A stretch of DNA of 64,000 nucleotides. It comes from JANNPJ01 sp965200525 (GTDB lineage Bacteria > Actinomycetota > Actinomycetes > Actinomycetales > Kineosporiaceae). Below the pieces are notes generated by a model. The model made no database searches. It was not told where the DNA came from and was given only the letters and a program-made list of their open reading frames with translations. Numbering within the stretch: position 1 is the first letter of the stretch; every line of letters begins with the position of its first letter. This document shows, piece after piece, positions 52,718 through 61,663 of the stretch. The DNA is taken from positions 5,084,001-5,148,000 of the forward strand of contig OZ241368.1 in the NCBI GenBank assembly GCA_965200525.1, given 5' to 3'. Made by a program: the position numbers and the translations under genes.

Positions 52718-54361
52718 TCAGGTCACCCGGGTGAAGGTGGTGCTGCCGAGCGCGTCGCCCAGCGGGTCGAGCTGCAGCTGCCAGGTGCCGCCGCTGGTCG
52801 GGGTGAACACGCAGCTGGTGGGCGTGGTCACGGTGCAGTTGGTGAACAGCGGGGAGCCGCTGGGCGGGAACACGTAGAGCCGGGCCGCCCCCGAGCCCCA
52901 GGCGGCCGAGGTCACGTTGATCTTCACCTGGCTGCCGGCGGTGGCGGTGAAGGTGTAGTTCGCGTTCTGGCCCTTGGTCGCGATCGTGGTGGTGATTGGC
53001 GTGCCGATCGCCAGAGCGCCCTTGTTCTGGTCCTTGACCAGGGCGAACGTGGTGTTGCCGACGGTCGAGCCCTGCGGGTCGAGCTGGAGCTTCCAGGTGC
53101 CGGTGCTGTCCGGGGTGAACTCGCAGGTCGTGGTGGTCACCACCGCGCAGTGCGAGAAGAGCGGGCCGCCGCTGGGCGGGAACACGTAGAGCAGAGCGCT
53201 GCCGGCGCCCCAGTTGGCGGCCGAGATGCTGATCGTGACGTGGGCCCCGGCGGTGGCCGCGAACGTGTAGTTGGCGTTCTGGGCCATGGTGGTGATCGTG
53301 GTGGTGACCGGGACGCCGTCACCGAGGGCGCCCTTGTCCAGGTCGGCGGCGTAGGTGAAGGTGGAGCTGCCGACCGAGTTGTCGGTCGGGTCCAGCGAGG
53401 CCCGCCAGGTGCCGGTGACGGTCGGGGTCAGGTCGCAGCTGATCGGGCTCGCGGTGAGGATGCAGTAGTCCCAGAGCGTGCCGTTCGGCTGGTAGAAGTA
53501 CAGCCGCGCGCTGCCGGCCCCCCAGTTGGTGGCCGAGACGTAGAACGTGCTGTGCACGCCGCTGACCCCGGCGAAGCTGTAGTTGGCGTTCTGGCCCTTG
53601 ATCGCGATCGTGGTCGAGATCGGGGTGCCTGACGTCAGGGCGCCCTTGTTCTGGTCGTTGGTCAGGGCGAAAGTGGTGCTGCCGAGGGCGGTGTCGTACG
53701 GGTCGAGCTGCAGCCGCCAGGTGCCGGTGGCGTTGGGGTAGAACTCGCAGATCGTCGTGATGGTGACCACGCAGTTGCTGTAGAGCGGCCCGGTCGGGCC
53801 GAAGATGTACAGGTAGGCGCTGCCGCTGCCCCAGTTCGAAGCGGTGATGTTGAGCGTGACGTGGGTGCCGGCAGTGGCCGGAAAGGTGTAGTAGGCGTCC
53901 TGACCGTGGACCCCGACCGTGGTGGTCACCGCCGTGCCGTCAGTGAGAGCGCCCTTGTTCTGGTCAACGGCGTAGGTGAAGGTCGCCGTGCCGACGGAGT
54001 TGTCGCCCGGGTCGAGCATCATCTTCCAGTTGCCGGTGGCGTCCGGTGTGATCTCGCAGTATTTGGGCGAGGTGGTCACGATGCAGTAGTCGTAGCCCGA
54101 GCCGTCAGGCCGGTAGAACCGCAGGGCCGCACCGCCGTTCGCGCCCCAGTTGGTGGCGGTGACGTCGAACGTGATGTGCCCGCCGTTGGTGGCGGCGAAC
54201 GTGTACTGGATGTCCCGGTTCGCCACCGTGACCGTTCCGGTGACCGGCGTTCCGCTGGTCAGGGTGCCGCCGTTGACCACGTCGGCGGAGGCGGGCAGGG
54301 CGGTGACGATGCCCAGCAGGACGAAAATCGGCGCAACAGCAGCAACGAGCCAGCGACGCAC
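52718..54361 (-). CDS. Secreted protein of five tandem beta-domain repeats
   Basis: Exported protein of 547 residues: signal peptide about 1-26, then five repeats of about 103 residues and nothing else. Each repeat runs from DQNKGALTDGTPVTTT through GQNANYTFAATAGAHVT and W(G)xGSAxLY(V)F to TGTWxLQLDP and SxTFTY, like bacterial pre-peptidase C-terminal (PPC) domains. Each has one Cys pair seven or eight residues apart, probably a disulfide hairpin. No catalytic domain is present; a surface or matrix adhesin role is inference. GTG 54361 follows a G-rich ribosome site. Confidence 0.85.
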   Translation of the reverse strand: MRRWLVAAVAPIFVLLGIVTALPASADVVNGGTLTSGTPVTGTVTVANRDIQYTFAATNGGHITFDVTATNWGANGGAALRFYRPDGSGYDYCIVTTSPKYCEITPDATGNWKMMLDPGDNSVGTATFTYAVDQNKGALTDGTAVTTTVGVHGQDAYYTFPATAGTHVTLNITASNWGSGSAYLYIFGPTGPLYSNCVVTITTICEFYPNATGTWRLQLDPYDTALGSTTFALTNDQNKGALTSGTPISTTIAIKGQNANYSFAGVSGVHSTFYVSATNWGAGSARLYFYQPNGTLWDYCILTASPISCDLTPTVTGTWRASLDPTDNSVGSSTFTYAADLDKGALGDGVPVTTTITTMAQNANYTFAATAGAHVTISISAANWGAGSALLYVFPPSGGPLFSHCAVVTTTTCEFTPDSTGTWKLQLDPQGSTVGNTTFALVKDQNKGALAIGTPITTTIATKGQNANYTFTATAGSQVKINVTSAAWGSGAARLYVFPPSGSPLFTNCTVTTPTSCVFTPTSGGTWQLQLDPLGDALGSTTFTRVT

Positions 54362-54584
54362 AGCGAAACCCCCCGGTTTCAGAATGTTCTCGGTTGGCCC
54401 CGGCGAAGAGCTCGCGCGGTGGGCCAGCGACTGACGGGGCTGATGTTAGGCCTGGCCGGTATCGGAAGATCTCAGTTGAGGCCGAGTGTCGCGGACCAAT
54501 CGCCGTAGGGGGGTCCGGACTCGAATCCTGACCTGGTTAGTCTGGAACCCCGGATCCGGATCGCCGATGAGGAGCAACCCCCGC

Positions 54585-57374
54585 ATGGTCAGTCGCGACG
54601 CCGTCCCGCGGCCCACCGTCCTGGTCGTGGGCGGGGGAGCGGCCGGCACCCTGGTCGCCCTGCACCTGGCCCGGACCGCCGGGCGCCGGGCCACCGCCGT
54701 CGACGTCGTCCTGGTCGACCCGGCCGACCTGCTCGGCCGGGGTACGGCCTTCGGGACGCCGGACGACGAGCACCTGCTTAACGTGCCGGCGTCCGGGATG
54801 AGCGCCCTGCCCGAGGATCCCGGGCACTTCGTGACCTGGCGGGCCCGGCAGGACCCGGACCGGCCGTCGGAGGCCTGGCTGTTCGCGCCCCGCCGGCAGT
54901 TCGCCCGGTACCTGCACGAGACCCTGACCGACGCGCTGGCCGCAGCGTCCGGCCACGCGACCCTGCGCCAGATTCCGGAACGGGCCGTGGCGGTGCGCCG
55001 GGCCGGGGCCGGGGCGGTCGTCGTCACCGGGTCGGGCCGGGAGCTGACCGCCGACGCCGTGGTGATCGCCACCGGTCTGCCGGTGGCCGGGCACGCCTGG
55101 GCCCCGCCGGAGCTGAGCTCGTCGGCGTTCTTCGTGCCCGACCCGTGGGCGCCGGGTGCGCTCGACCTGATCCGCCGCGACCGCAGCGGCCCGGGGGCGG
55201 TGCTGATCGTCGGCACCGGGCTGACCATGGTCGACATCGGCCTCTCGCTGACCCGGCCCTCGGCCCGCCCCGATCGGGTGCTGCACGCCGTCTCGCGCAG
55301 CGGGCGGCTGCCCCGGGTCCACGCCCGGACGGCGAAACTGGCTGCCATCCCGGATGTCTCGGAGTGGGGTTCGACCCTGGCCGAGCTGCGGGAGCGGGTC
55401 GGGCAGCACCTCGGCGAGGTGGCCCGGACCGCCGGCGACTGGCGCCCGGCCCTGGACGGCCTGCGGGTGCAGGTGGCCACCCTGTGGAACCGGCTCGACG
55501 AGGGCGACCGGGCCGCTTTCCTGGCCGAGGACGCCGGGCGCTGGAACGTGCTGCGCCACCGGATGCCGGTCTCCAGCGCCACCACCCTGCACGAGCTGCG
55601 CACCACCGGCCGGCTGGAGCTGCACCGGGGGCAGGTCACCGAGGTGGAGCCGCTGTCTCGCGGCGGGCTGCGGGTCGGCCTGTCCGACGGCACGACCCAG
55701 GACGTCGGCTGGGTGGTCAACTGCACCGGCCCGCAGACCGACATCCGGCGGCTGGGCGAGCCGCTGCTCGACGACCTGCTGCGTCCCCAGCACGGCGTCG
55801 CCTTCGCCCGGGTGGCCAGTGGCGGGATGGGCCTGCAGACGTCGAACGGCCGGCTGATCAACTCCTACGGCAACGACGAGGCGCCGCTGTGGACGCTCGG
55901 TGCGCTGCGCCGCGGCGAGCTCTGGGAGTCGACCGCGATCCCGGAGATCCGCAGCCAGGCCCTGGTGGTGGCCACAGCCGTGCTCGACGCGGTCGCCCCG
56001 CCGGTGCGCCGCCCGGCCGACGGCCGGATCGTCACCGGCCGCGCGCCCGTGGCCCGGCCCCGCGACCCGCTGGGGCTGGCCCTGTCGACGACGGCCGAGG
56101 CGGCGGCGTCCTTCAATGCCGGTCTGGAACGGGTGATGCGGCTGCAGAGCGGGGCCGAGGAGCTGCTGCGGACCGCGACCGAGCTCGATCCCGGGTTCGC
56201 CCTGGCCCACGCCGCGCTGGCGATGCTCGGCCACGAGGCCGGGGCCCCGGCCGACGTCGCGGCCTCGCTGGCGGCGGCCCGGGAGGCGGTCCGGGTCCGC
56301 GGCGACGAGCGCGAGCACAGCCTGGTCGACGTCATCGGCCGCCGGGTCACCGACGTGCGGCGCTCGGGGGCGAGCGCGCTGAAGACGCACATCGCGAGCT
56401 ATCCCCGGGACGTGCTGGCGGTGTCGGCGGCCGTGCCCACGATCGCTTTCTCCGGCGTCACCGACCTGCAGCAGGAGGCCTGGGAGCTGGTCGAGGGGCT
56501 GGCCCCGGCCTACGGCGACCACTGGTGGTACATCTCGCTGCTCGCCTTCACCCGGCAGGACCAGTCCCGGTTCGACGAAGCCGGCTTCCTGGCCGAGAGC
56601 GCGCTGGCCTGCGAGCCGTCGTCCGGGCACGCCGTCCATGCCCAGACCCACGTGATGTACGAGACCGGCCAGCATGAGGAGGGCCGCAACTGGCTCGACC
56701 ACTGGATCACCGAGACCGGCCGCTCAGCCGGCTATCGGGCCCACTTCGCCTGGCACGCGGCCCTGCACGAGCTGGCCCTGGGCGACGTCGAGGCGGTCCG
56801 CCGGCGCTACCAGCAGCGTCTGGCCCCGCCCGCGGTGACCGGGGTGCGGGCCCTAATCGACTCGGCGTCCCTGCTCTGGCGCTGGCGGCTGGACGTACCC
56901 GGGATCGCGGCCGGCGCGCTGCCGCCGATCGCGCCGGTGATCTCGGCCATCGACCAGCCCCTGCTCAGCCGCCCCCAGACGCCGTTCATCGCCCTCTACG
57001 CCGCGGTCGCGCTGGCCGCCGCCGACGACGTGAGCGGCCTGGAAGCTCTGCGGCGGTACGCACGCGAGTCGTCCGAGCCCGCGATGCGCACGAGCGTGGC
57101 CGGGATCTGCGAAGCCCTGATCGCTGTGGTCGAGGGCCGCTGGGACACCGCGTGGCGGCTGCTCGACAGCCTGCTCCCGGGCCTGATTCACATCGCCGGA
57201 TCAGCCGCTCAGCGCGAGGTCTTCGAGGACGCGCTGCTGCACGCCCTGATCCAGGACGGCGAGACCGGGCGGGCCGCCGATCTGCTCGACTCTCGCCTCT
57301 CCCGCCGCGCGTCCCCGCTCGACCGGCAGCGCCGAGACACATTGGTGGTTCAGGGCAGTCGAACCGCGACCTGA
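54585..57374 (+). CDS. FAD/NAD(P)-binding oxidoreductase fused to a TTC38-like TPR domain
   Basis: Unusual 929-residue fusion. Residues 1-480 are an FAD/NAD(P)-binding protein: VLVVGGGAAGTLVALHLART, the second nucleotide loop LIVGTGLTMVDIGLSL, and VVNCTGPQTDIRRLG. Residues about 497-929 are helical repeats resembling the tetratricopeptide protein TTC38 (GDHWWYISLLAFTRQDQSRF, HVMYETGQHEEGRNWLD). There is no stop or shift at the junction. ATG 54585 starts just before the flavin loop, with GGAG 11 nt upstream; ATG 54567 is possible. A -10 TAGTCT is at 54538-54543. The function is unknown. Confidence 0.8.
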   Translation: MVSRDAVPRPTVLVVGGGAAGTLVALHLARTAGRRATAVDVVLVDPADLLGRGTAFGTPDDEHLLNVPASGMSALPEDPGHFVTWRARQDPDRPSEAWLFAPRRQFARYLHETLTDALAAASGHATLRQIPERAVAVRRAGAGAVVVTGSGRELTADAVVIATGLPVAGHAWAPPELSSSAFFVPDPWAPGALDLIRRDRSGPGAVLIVGTGLTMVDIGLSLTRPSARPDRVLHAVSRSGRLPRVHARTAKLAAIPDVSEWGSTLAELRERVGQHLGEVARTAGDWRPALDGLRVQVATLWNRLDEGDRAAFLAEDAGRWNVLRHRMPVSSATTLHELRTTGRLELHRGQVTEVEPLSRGGLRVGLSDGTTQDVGWVVNCTGPQTDIRRLGEPLLDDLLRPQHGVAFARVASGGMGLQTSNGRLINSYGNDEAPLWTLGALRRGELWESTAIPEIRSQALVVATAVLDAVAPPVRRPADGRIVTGRAPVARPRDPLGLALSTTAEAAASFNAGLERVMRLQSGAEELLRTATELDPGFALAHAALAMLGHEAGAPADVAASLAAAREAVRVRGDEREHSLVDVIGRRVTDVRRSGASALKTHIASYPRDVLAVSAAVPTIAFSGVTDLQQEAWELVEGLAPAYGDHWWYISLLAFTRQDQSRFDEAGFLAESALACEPSSGHAVHAQTHVMYETGQHEEGRNWLDHWITETGRSAGYRAHFAWHAALHELALGDVEAVRRRYQQRLAPPAVTGVRALIDSASLLWRWRLDVPGIAAGALPPIAPVISAIDQPLLSRPQTPFIALYAAVALAAADDVSGLEALRRYARESSEPAMRTSVAGICEALIAVVEGRWDTAWRLLDSLLPGLIHIAGSAAQREVFEDALLHALIQDGETGRAADLLDSRLSRRASPLDRQRRDTLVVQGSRTAT

Positions 57375-57396
57375 GCAGTCGATCCCGTCGTTCACC

Positions 57397-57402
57397 TATG
57401 GT
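57397..57402 (+). promoter_or_regulatory. -10 candidate for the SMI1/KNR4 gene
   Basis: TATGGT, 43 nt before GTG 57446. It leaves a short leader containing the AGGAGG ribosome site. Confidence 0.35.
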
Positions 57403-57445
57403 GCCGACACCTCACGGGACGGACTTGCCGATCCAGGAGGGTGTC

Positions 57446-58657
57446 GTGACTGCGAACGGGTCCATGTCCGATCTGGCGTCCCGCTGGAGCGAGCTGCTGA
57501 TCAAGGACGAACCGAAGAGCGAACGGCTGACCGCGGCCGCCGCGCGAACAGGCTCGCTGTTGCGACCGCAGGCGCTCGAGTCCGAGATCCAGGCTGCCGA
57601 GGCTCGGCTCGGTCGCCGCCTGCCGCCGTCCTACCGCGAGTTTCTCCTGGTCAGCAACGGGGCCTTCGGGGACGACGCCGGCCCGGTGAGAGCAACCAGC
57701 GATCCGGAGATCGCCTACTGGCCGTCGGAAGTGGTCGGCGCGGGCTTCCTTCCGGTCCAGGAGATTCAGTGGTTGCGGGACGTCGAGCCCGTGTGGGACG
57801 AGATCGTGACGCAGGAGGATTGGTACGACGAGCCGGGGCCGGTCACGGTGGACGGTTCGCAGCCGGGCAACTGGACTCCGTTCCTCAACGGTCTGCTGAT
57901 CGCCACCGAGAAGGGTCCCGGGACCACCGTGCTGATCCCGTTCGACGGTCTCGACGAATGGCAGCTGTGGAACATCACCAAGGAGACCAGTGACGCGTAC
58001 CTCTCGTTCCGCTCGTTCCTGGAATACGAGGTCGCCCGGCGCGAACCGGTGACCTCGCTGGCCGAGGTCGCGACCCTGATCGAGCGAGCCCGGGAGCACG
58101 ATCGCCTGGCGTCGATGCAGCTGTCACGGGTGGTGAATCCGGACGCCGTCGCGCTGCTGGTCGCGTTCGCTGATGAGCGGATGGGTGGATACGCCACCAT
58201 TGGGCTGGGGCGGATCGGCACGCCGGCGGCCATAGCCGTGCTGAAGTCCATGGACACGCCGGCCGCCCGGCAGGGGCTGATCGTGGCCGAGGCCCCCGAG
58301 GCCCGCGACATCCTGGCCGAGCGGGGTGACTTCAGGGCGTTGTTCGAGGTCGGCGACCCCCGGGCGACCGACCTCGCCCTGCGGCGCATCCTCGCCACCG
58401 ATCTCACCGAGCGCCCGCACTGGGAAGTGAACGTCGCCGTCAACATCGTCGGACTCTCCGGCGAACTGGCCTACGCGCCGCACCTGGTACCACTGCTGCA
58501 GGCTCACCCCCAGCTTCAGTTCTCGGTCGCCTACGCGCTGGCCTTGCTCGGCGCCCCCGAAGGGGTGGAGCACCTCGCCCGACTCGCAGCTTCGCCCGGA
58601 TCCCCACACCAGCAGGCGGCCGAGCGCGAACTGGAAAGCTTCCGCCGTCGCGAATGA
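57446..58657 (+). CDS. SMI1/KNR4 family protein with HEAT-like repeats
   Basis: Cytoplasmic protein of 403 residues. The N-terminal half has the SMI1/KNR4 (SUKH) pattern: LESEIQAAEARLGRRLPPSY followed by FLLVSNGAF, a central tryptophan-rich region and DGLDEWQLW. From about residue 220 short helical repeats (DAVALLVAFADERMGGYATI, then IGTPAAIAVLKSMD) look HEAT-like. SUKH proteins are often immunity proteins of contact-dependent toxin systems, but no toxin gene is nearby. GTG 57446 has AGGAGG upstream. Confidence 0.8.
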   Translation: MTANGSMSDLASRWSELLIKDEPKSERLTAAAARTGSLLRPQALESEIQAAEARLGRRLPPSYREFLLVSNGAFGDDAGPVRATSDPEIAYWPSEVVGAGFLPVQEIQWLRDVEPVWDEIVTQEDWYDEPGPVTVDGSQPGNWTPFLNGLLIATEKGPGTTVLIPFDGLDEWQLWNITKETSDAYLSFRSFLEYEVARREPVTSLAEVATLIERAREHDRLASMQLSRVVNPDAVALLVAFADERMGGYATIGLGRIGTPAAIAVLKSMDTPAARQGLIVAEAPEARDILAERGDFRALFEVGDPRATDLALRRILATDLTERPHWEVNVAVNIVGLSGELAYAPHLVPLLQAHPQLQFSVAYALALLGAPEGVEHLARLAASPGSPHQQAAERELESFRRRE

Positions 58658-58696
58658 ATGCTTCTGCGGCCTCTTCCGGGAACAGGATCGTTCCGA

Positions 58697-59383
58697 TTAG
58701 ACGGTCCCGGTGTGCGAGCGGTCGAAGTAGGCGCTGAGCCTCGGATACGCGGTCTGCGTCTGCGAGCCGTCCTCGAAGTCGGTCTCGCCGCCGGCCGGCT
58801 CATCCGGCCACGGAGCGGACTGCTTGGTGACGGCGTCCCAGTAGGCCTTGTCGCCGTGCCCCGTCGCCTGGGCGTAGGCGGCCGCGGCGGTGCCGAGCAT
58901 GTCCTCGGACTCGACCCCGCTGCGCTCGACCTTCCGGCTCATGATCGTGGCCAGCGAGTCCGGGTCGGCCAGAGCGGCGTCCCAGGTGGACCGGCCCTGA
59001 GCGACCAGCCACCCCTGGAAGTAGTCGAAGCAGTCGTCCGAGCAGCCGCCGTTGATCAGGTAGGCCGCACCCCAGAGGTCCCAGCGGTAGGCGCTGACCT
59101 CCAGCCCGTCCAGGTAGACGCCGAACTCGACGATCTCTTTCGGGTCGCGCCGGGCCAGCAGGGCGGTGACCTGCTCGGCGACCCGGTCGCCGTCCACCGA
59201 GTTGCCGGTCCGGTGCCGGGCGTCGGCGATGACCTGCCAGAAGTAGCCGGACGTGCTCGCCGGTCGATCGGTGTGGCCGAACGTGGCCCGCAGCGTCGGA
59301 ATCGCGACCAGGGCCGCGACAGTGACGGCCGCGGCGACCCCGAGCAGGGCCGAGGGCTGCTGGTCGGGTCGTCGGCGCGGCAC
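58697..59383 (-). CDS. DUF4240 domain protein, membrane-anchored
   Basis: Protein of 228 residues with a single N-terminal hydrophobic helix (about 12-30) and a DUF4240 domain beginning SGYFWQVIADAR near residue 45. The core WDLWGAAYLINGGCSDDCFD, then YFQGWLVAQGRSTWDAALAD, is nearly identical to the family signature. DUF4240 has no known activity; the extracytoplasmic placement implied by the helix is unusual for it. It is convergent with the SMI1/KNR4 gene. Confidence 0.85.
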   Translation of the reverse strand: MPRRRPDQQPSALLGVAAAVTVAALVAIPTLRATFGHTDRPASTSGYFWQVIADARHRTGNSVDGDRVAEQVTALLARRDPKEIVEFGVYLDGLEVSAYRWDLWGAAYLINGGCSDDCFDYFQGWLVAQGRSTWDAALADPDSLATIMSRKVERSGVESEDMLGTAAAAYAQATGHGDKAYWDAVTKQSAPWPDEPAGGETDFEDGSQTQTAYPRLSAYFDRSHTGTV

Positions 59384-59510
59384 CCGGGAAAGATACCGGC
59401 ACCTGAGGCGGCGGCGATCCGGACACGGTCGCTACCGGACCCGGTCGCGACCAGGTCCGCAAACTGGGAGGCTGGGTCGAACGACGCACGAATGACGGCC
59501 GAACAACGAG

Positions 59511-60383
59511 GTGATCGATGTGGTGTCCCTGGACCAAGCCGCGGAGTTCATGTGGCTCAACGCCCGCCTCGTCGATCAGCTCCGCTTCGAGTACCACTTC
59601 CGCGGCGGTGAGCGGGATCGGGTCGTCGACGGTCTGCGCCCGTACCAGAACGCCGACGGTGGCATCGGCAACGCCTTCGAGCCCGACCTGAGAGGCCCCG
59701 CCAGTCAACCCTGTTCGGTCGACCTGGCACTGGGCGTACTCGACGACATCGGGGCCTTCGACGTCGACCTCATCCCGCGCGTCCTGGACTATCTGGTCTC
59801 GATCACCCGGCCCGACGGTGGTGTCCCGTGGGTGCTGCCCACCGTTCTGGACGCTCCTCACGGGCCCTGGTGGCAGGTCGGTGAGGACCCGCCGGGCAAC
59901 CTCAACCCGACGGCCGCCATCGCCGGCCGGATGCACAAGCACGGCGTCAAGCACGACTGGGTCGAGGCGGCCACTCAGTTCTGCTGGCACCAGCTCGACG
60001 AACTGACGTCGACGTTCCACCACGAGCTGGTCTCGATCACCACGTTCCTGGCCCAGGTGCCCGACCGGGCCCGGGCCGAGGCCGTCGGTGAGAAAATCGG
60101 CCGGATCATCGAGGACAACGCTCTGGTGGCTCCTGAACCGCAGCCGGAGGGCGAGGTCCTCACGGCGCTCGAACTCGCCCCGAGGCCGGACAGCTTCGCT
60201 CGCCGATGGTTCGATGACACGGTGATCGCCGGGCAGCTCGACGCGCTGGCCGCCGCCCAGCAGCCGGACGGTGGCTGGCAGTTCAATTTCGAGTCCTGGA
60301 CGCCGATCACCACGCCGGAGTGGCGCGGCTGGGTGACCTTGGAGTCGCTGATCACGCTGCGGGCCAACGGTCGCCTTCAGTAG
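59511..60383 (+). CDS. Prenyltransferase/squalene-oxidase-repeat (alpha/alpha toroid) protein
   Basis: Soluble protein of 290 residues built of toroid-type repeats: GLRPYQNADGGIGNAFEPDL, VSITRPDGGVPW and AAQQPDGGWQFNFESW are QxxDGxW-like motifs. No DxDD or DCTAE catalytic motif of terpene cyclases is visible, so enzymatic function is uncertain. GTG 59511 is used; GTG 59520 is an alternative. Confidence 0.78.
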   Translation: MIDVVSLDQAAEFMWLNARLVDQLRFEYHFRGGERDRVVDGLRPYQNADGGIGNAFEPDLRGPASQPCSVDLALGVLDDIGAFDVDLIPRVLDYLVSITRPDGGVPWVLPTVLDAPHGPWWQVGEDPPGNLNPTAAIAGRMHKHGVKHDWVEAATQFCWHQLDELTSTFHHELVSITTFLAQVPDRARAEAVGEKIGRIIEDNALVAPEPQPEGEVLTALELAPRPDSFARRWFDDTVIAGQLDALAAAQQPDGGWQFNFESWTPITTPEWRGWVTLESLITLRANGRLQ

Positions 60384-60413
60384 TCCGGACGTCGGCGAGT
60401 GATGGGCAGTGGG

Positions 60414-60820
60414 CGTGGTCAGTCCGTGAGCTGCTCCGAGCGGTCCCAGAGCCGGCGGGCCAGGTCGGCGTCGGCGTGGTTCGCGCCGGGCGCCGCTTCT
60501 CGTAGTACTCGCCGGGCTGCCAGTCGGCTCCGGGCCGGCCCTCAGCCAGCCAGACCAGCTGGTCGGCGCCCTTCTCCGGCGTGATCATCATGGCCCGGGT
60601 GACGGCGTTGGTCGTAATGAATCGCATCAGCCGGCTCTGCGACTGCTTGCCGAAACTGCTGGCCACGTTGCCCGGATGGAAGGCCACCGCGGAGAGCCCC
60701 TCGGCCTGGTAGCGGCGGTGCAGCTCCTTGGTGAACAGGATGTTCTCCGGCTTGGGGGCGCTGTAGGCCCGGATCGGGCTGACGTTGCGCTCAAGATTGA
60801 GGTCGTCGACGTCGAGCCGG
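60414..60820 (-). pseudogene. Broken SDR gene (C-terminal part, frameshifted)
   Basis: The minus strand encodes the C-terminal third of an SDR (DDLNLERNVSPIRAYSAPKP, ENILFTKELHRRYQAEGLSA, AFHPGNV, then ITPEKGADQLVWLAEG). The catalytic YxxxK is altered to YSAPK and the entire cofactor-binding half is missing. Near 60485-60495 the frame shifts: EYYEKRRP continues in another frame as GANHADADLARRLWDRS to a stop near 60418. Its 5' end abuts a TetR fragment. Confidence 0.8.
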
Positions 60821-60920
60821 CCAGGCGGGCCGCGACGTCGTCCATGGTCGTCGCGTCGTAGCCGCGCTCGACGAACAGGGGCAGGGCCGCGTCGCTGCGG
60901 ACGGTTCTCCGGTGATCGTG
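60806..60920 (-). pseudogene. TetR N-terminal fragment joined to the SDR remnant
   Basis: RTVRSDAALPLFVERGYDAT followed by TMDDVAARLAG is the first half of a TetR helix-turn-helix domain. It runs in a different frame from the SDR fragment and ends at the junction (about 60806-60822). A deletion that fused a tetR 5' end to an SDR 3' end explains it. Confidence 0.65.
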
Positions 60921-61305
60921 ATGGCGGCGTGCCGCGGCCCCATCGTGAGCAGCGGCATCCTCGACACCGGTCCGATGGCAAGGCCTACCGGAGCGCCGGA
61001 GGCTGGACCTCACGCCTGCCGGTCGGGCGAGGCGTGACCCTGCTGCCGGTGGCAGCGCCGCCGGCCGGTTGGGTGCAGGATCGGCCGGCGCGTCCGCTGG
61101 TGGCGGGCGTGCAGTACGCCGCATCGGGAGCGACCACCGACAACACGGCCGCCACCGAGCCGTTCCGCTTCACTGTCGCGGACCTGGCCGGGCTGAGGCC
61201 CGGCACGGTTGTGTACCCCGGTACACGGAACAGGCCGACGGCGAAGTCATCGACTCGCAAGCCCGGGTCGGGGTCGGCGAATTCCTGAAGATCGCCTGCG
61301 GCTGA
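60897..61305 (+). pseudogene. Decayed plus-strand gene of unknown family
   Basis: Protein-like sequence is spread over three frames: ADGSPVIVMAACRGPIVSSG, then DGKAYRSAGGWTSRLPVGRG and ATEPFRFTVADLAGLRPGTV, then RYTEQADGEVIDSQARVGVG ending IACG and TGA 61305. At least two frameshifts (near 60970 and 61205) and no start. It overlaps the TetR fragment on the other strand at its 5' end. Confidence 0.5.
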
Positions 61306-61403
61306 GGGCTGCTCATTGACGGCAGGTGACGGCGCGGTCCGCTGTGCGGGCGCCGAGTTCACTTGACGTGAACCATGCTCAGTTGGTTGAGACCACTCGG
61401 GTC

Positions 61404-61432
61404 CGCTTCCGCCGTCCCGTACGGCGGAAGCG
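61404..61432. terminator. Hairpin terminator downstream of the DUF397 gene
   Basis: Perfect 12-bp stem CGCTTCCGCCGT (61404-61415) with 61421-61432 and a 5-nt loop, 31 bp beyond the DUF397 stop. Confidence 0.75.
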
Positions 61433-61462
61433 CTCGTCGATGAGCCCCGCGATCGTTGAGGG

Positions 61463-61663
61463 TCAGGTCGCCAGGTCGTCGAACTCGCCGTTCTTGGCTC
61501 CCTCGATCCAGGCGGCCAGTTCGGCGCCGCTGTAGCGCAGGATCGCCCCAAGAGGGTGCTTGCTGTCCCGGACCTCGATGGCGTCCCCGTTGCGCCGCAG
61601 CTCGACACAATTGGCCTGGTCCGAGGCGGAAGCCTTCTGCGACGGAGTCACCTCTGAGCTCAT
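61463..61663 (-). CDS. DUF397 domain protein
   Basis: Small actinobacterial protein of 66 residues. The DUF397 core is visible as NCVELRRNGDAIEVRDSKHP, then FRYSGAELAAW-like RYSGAELAAWIEGAKNGEF. DUF397 genes usually follow an XRE/DUF5753 regulator gene, as here, and the pairs are implicated in development and antibiotic control, possibly with toxin-antitoxin-like behaviour. ATG 61663 has GAGGAG 8 nt upstream and overlaps the regulator's stop. Confidence 0.93.
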   Translation of the reverse strand: MSSEVTPSQKASASDQANCVELRRNGDAIEVRDSKHPLGAILRYSGAELAAWIEGAKNGEFDDLAT

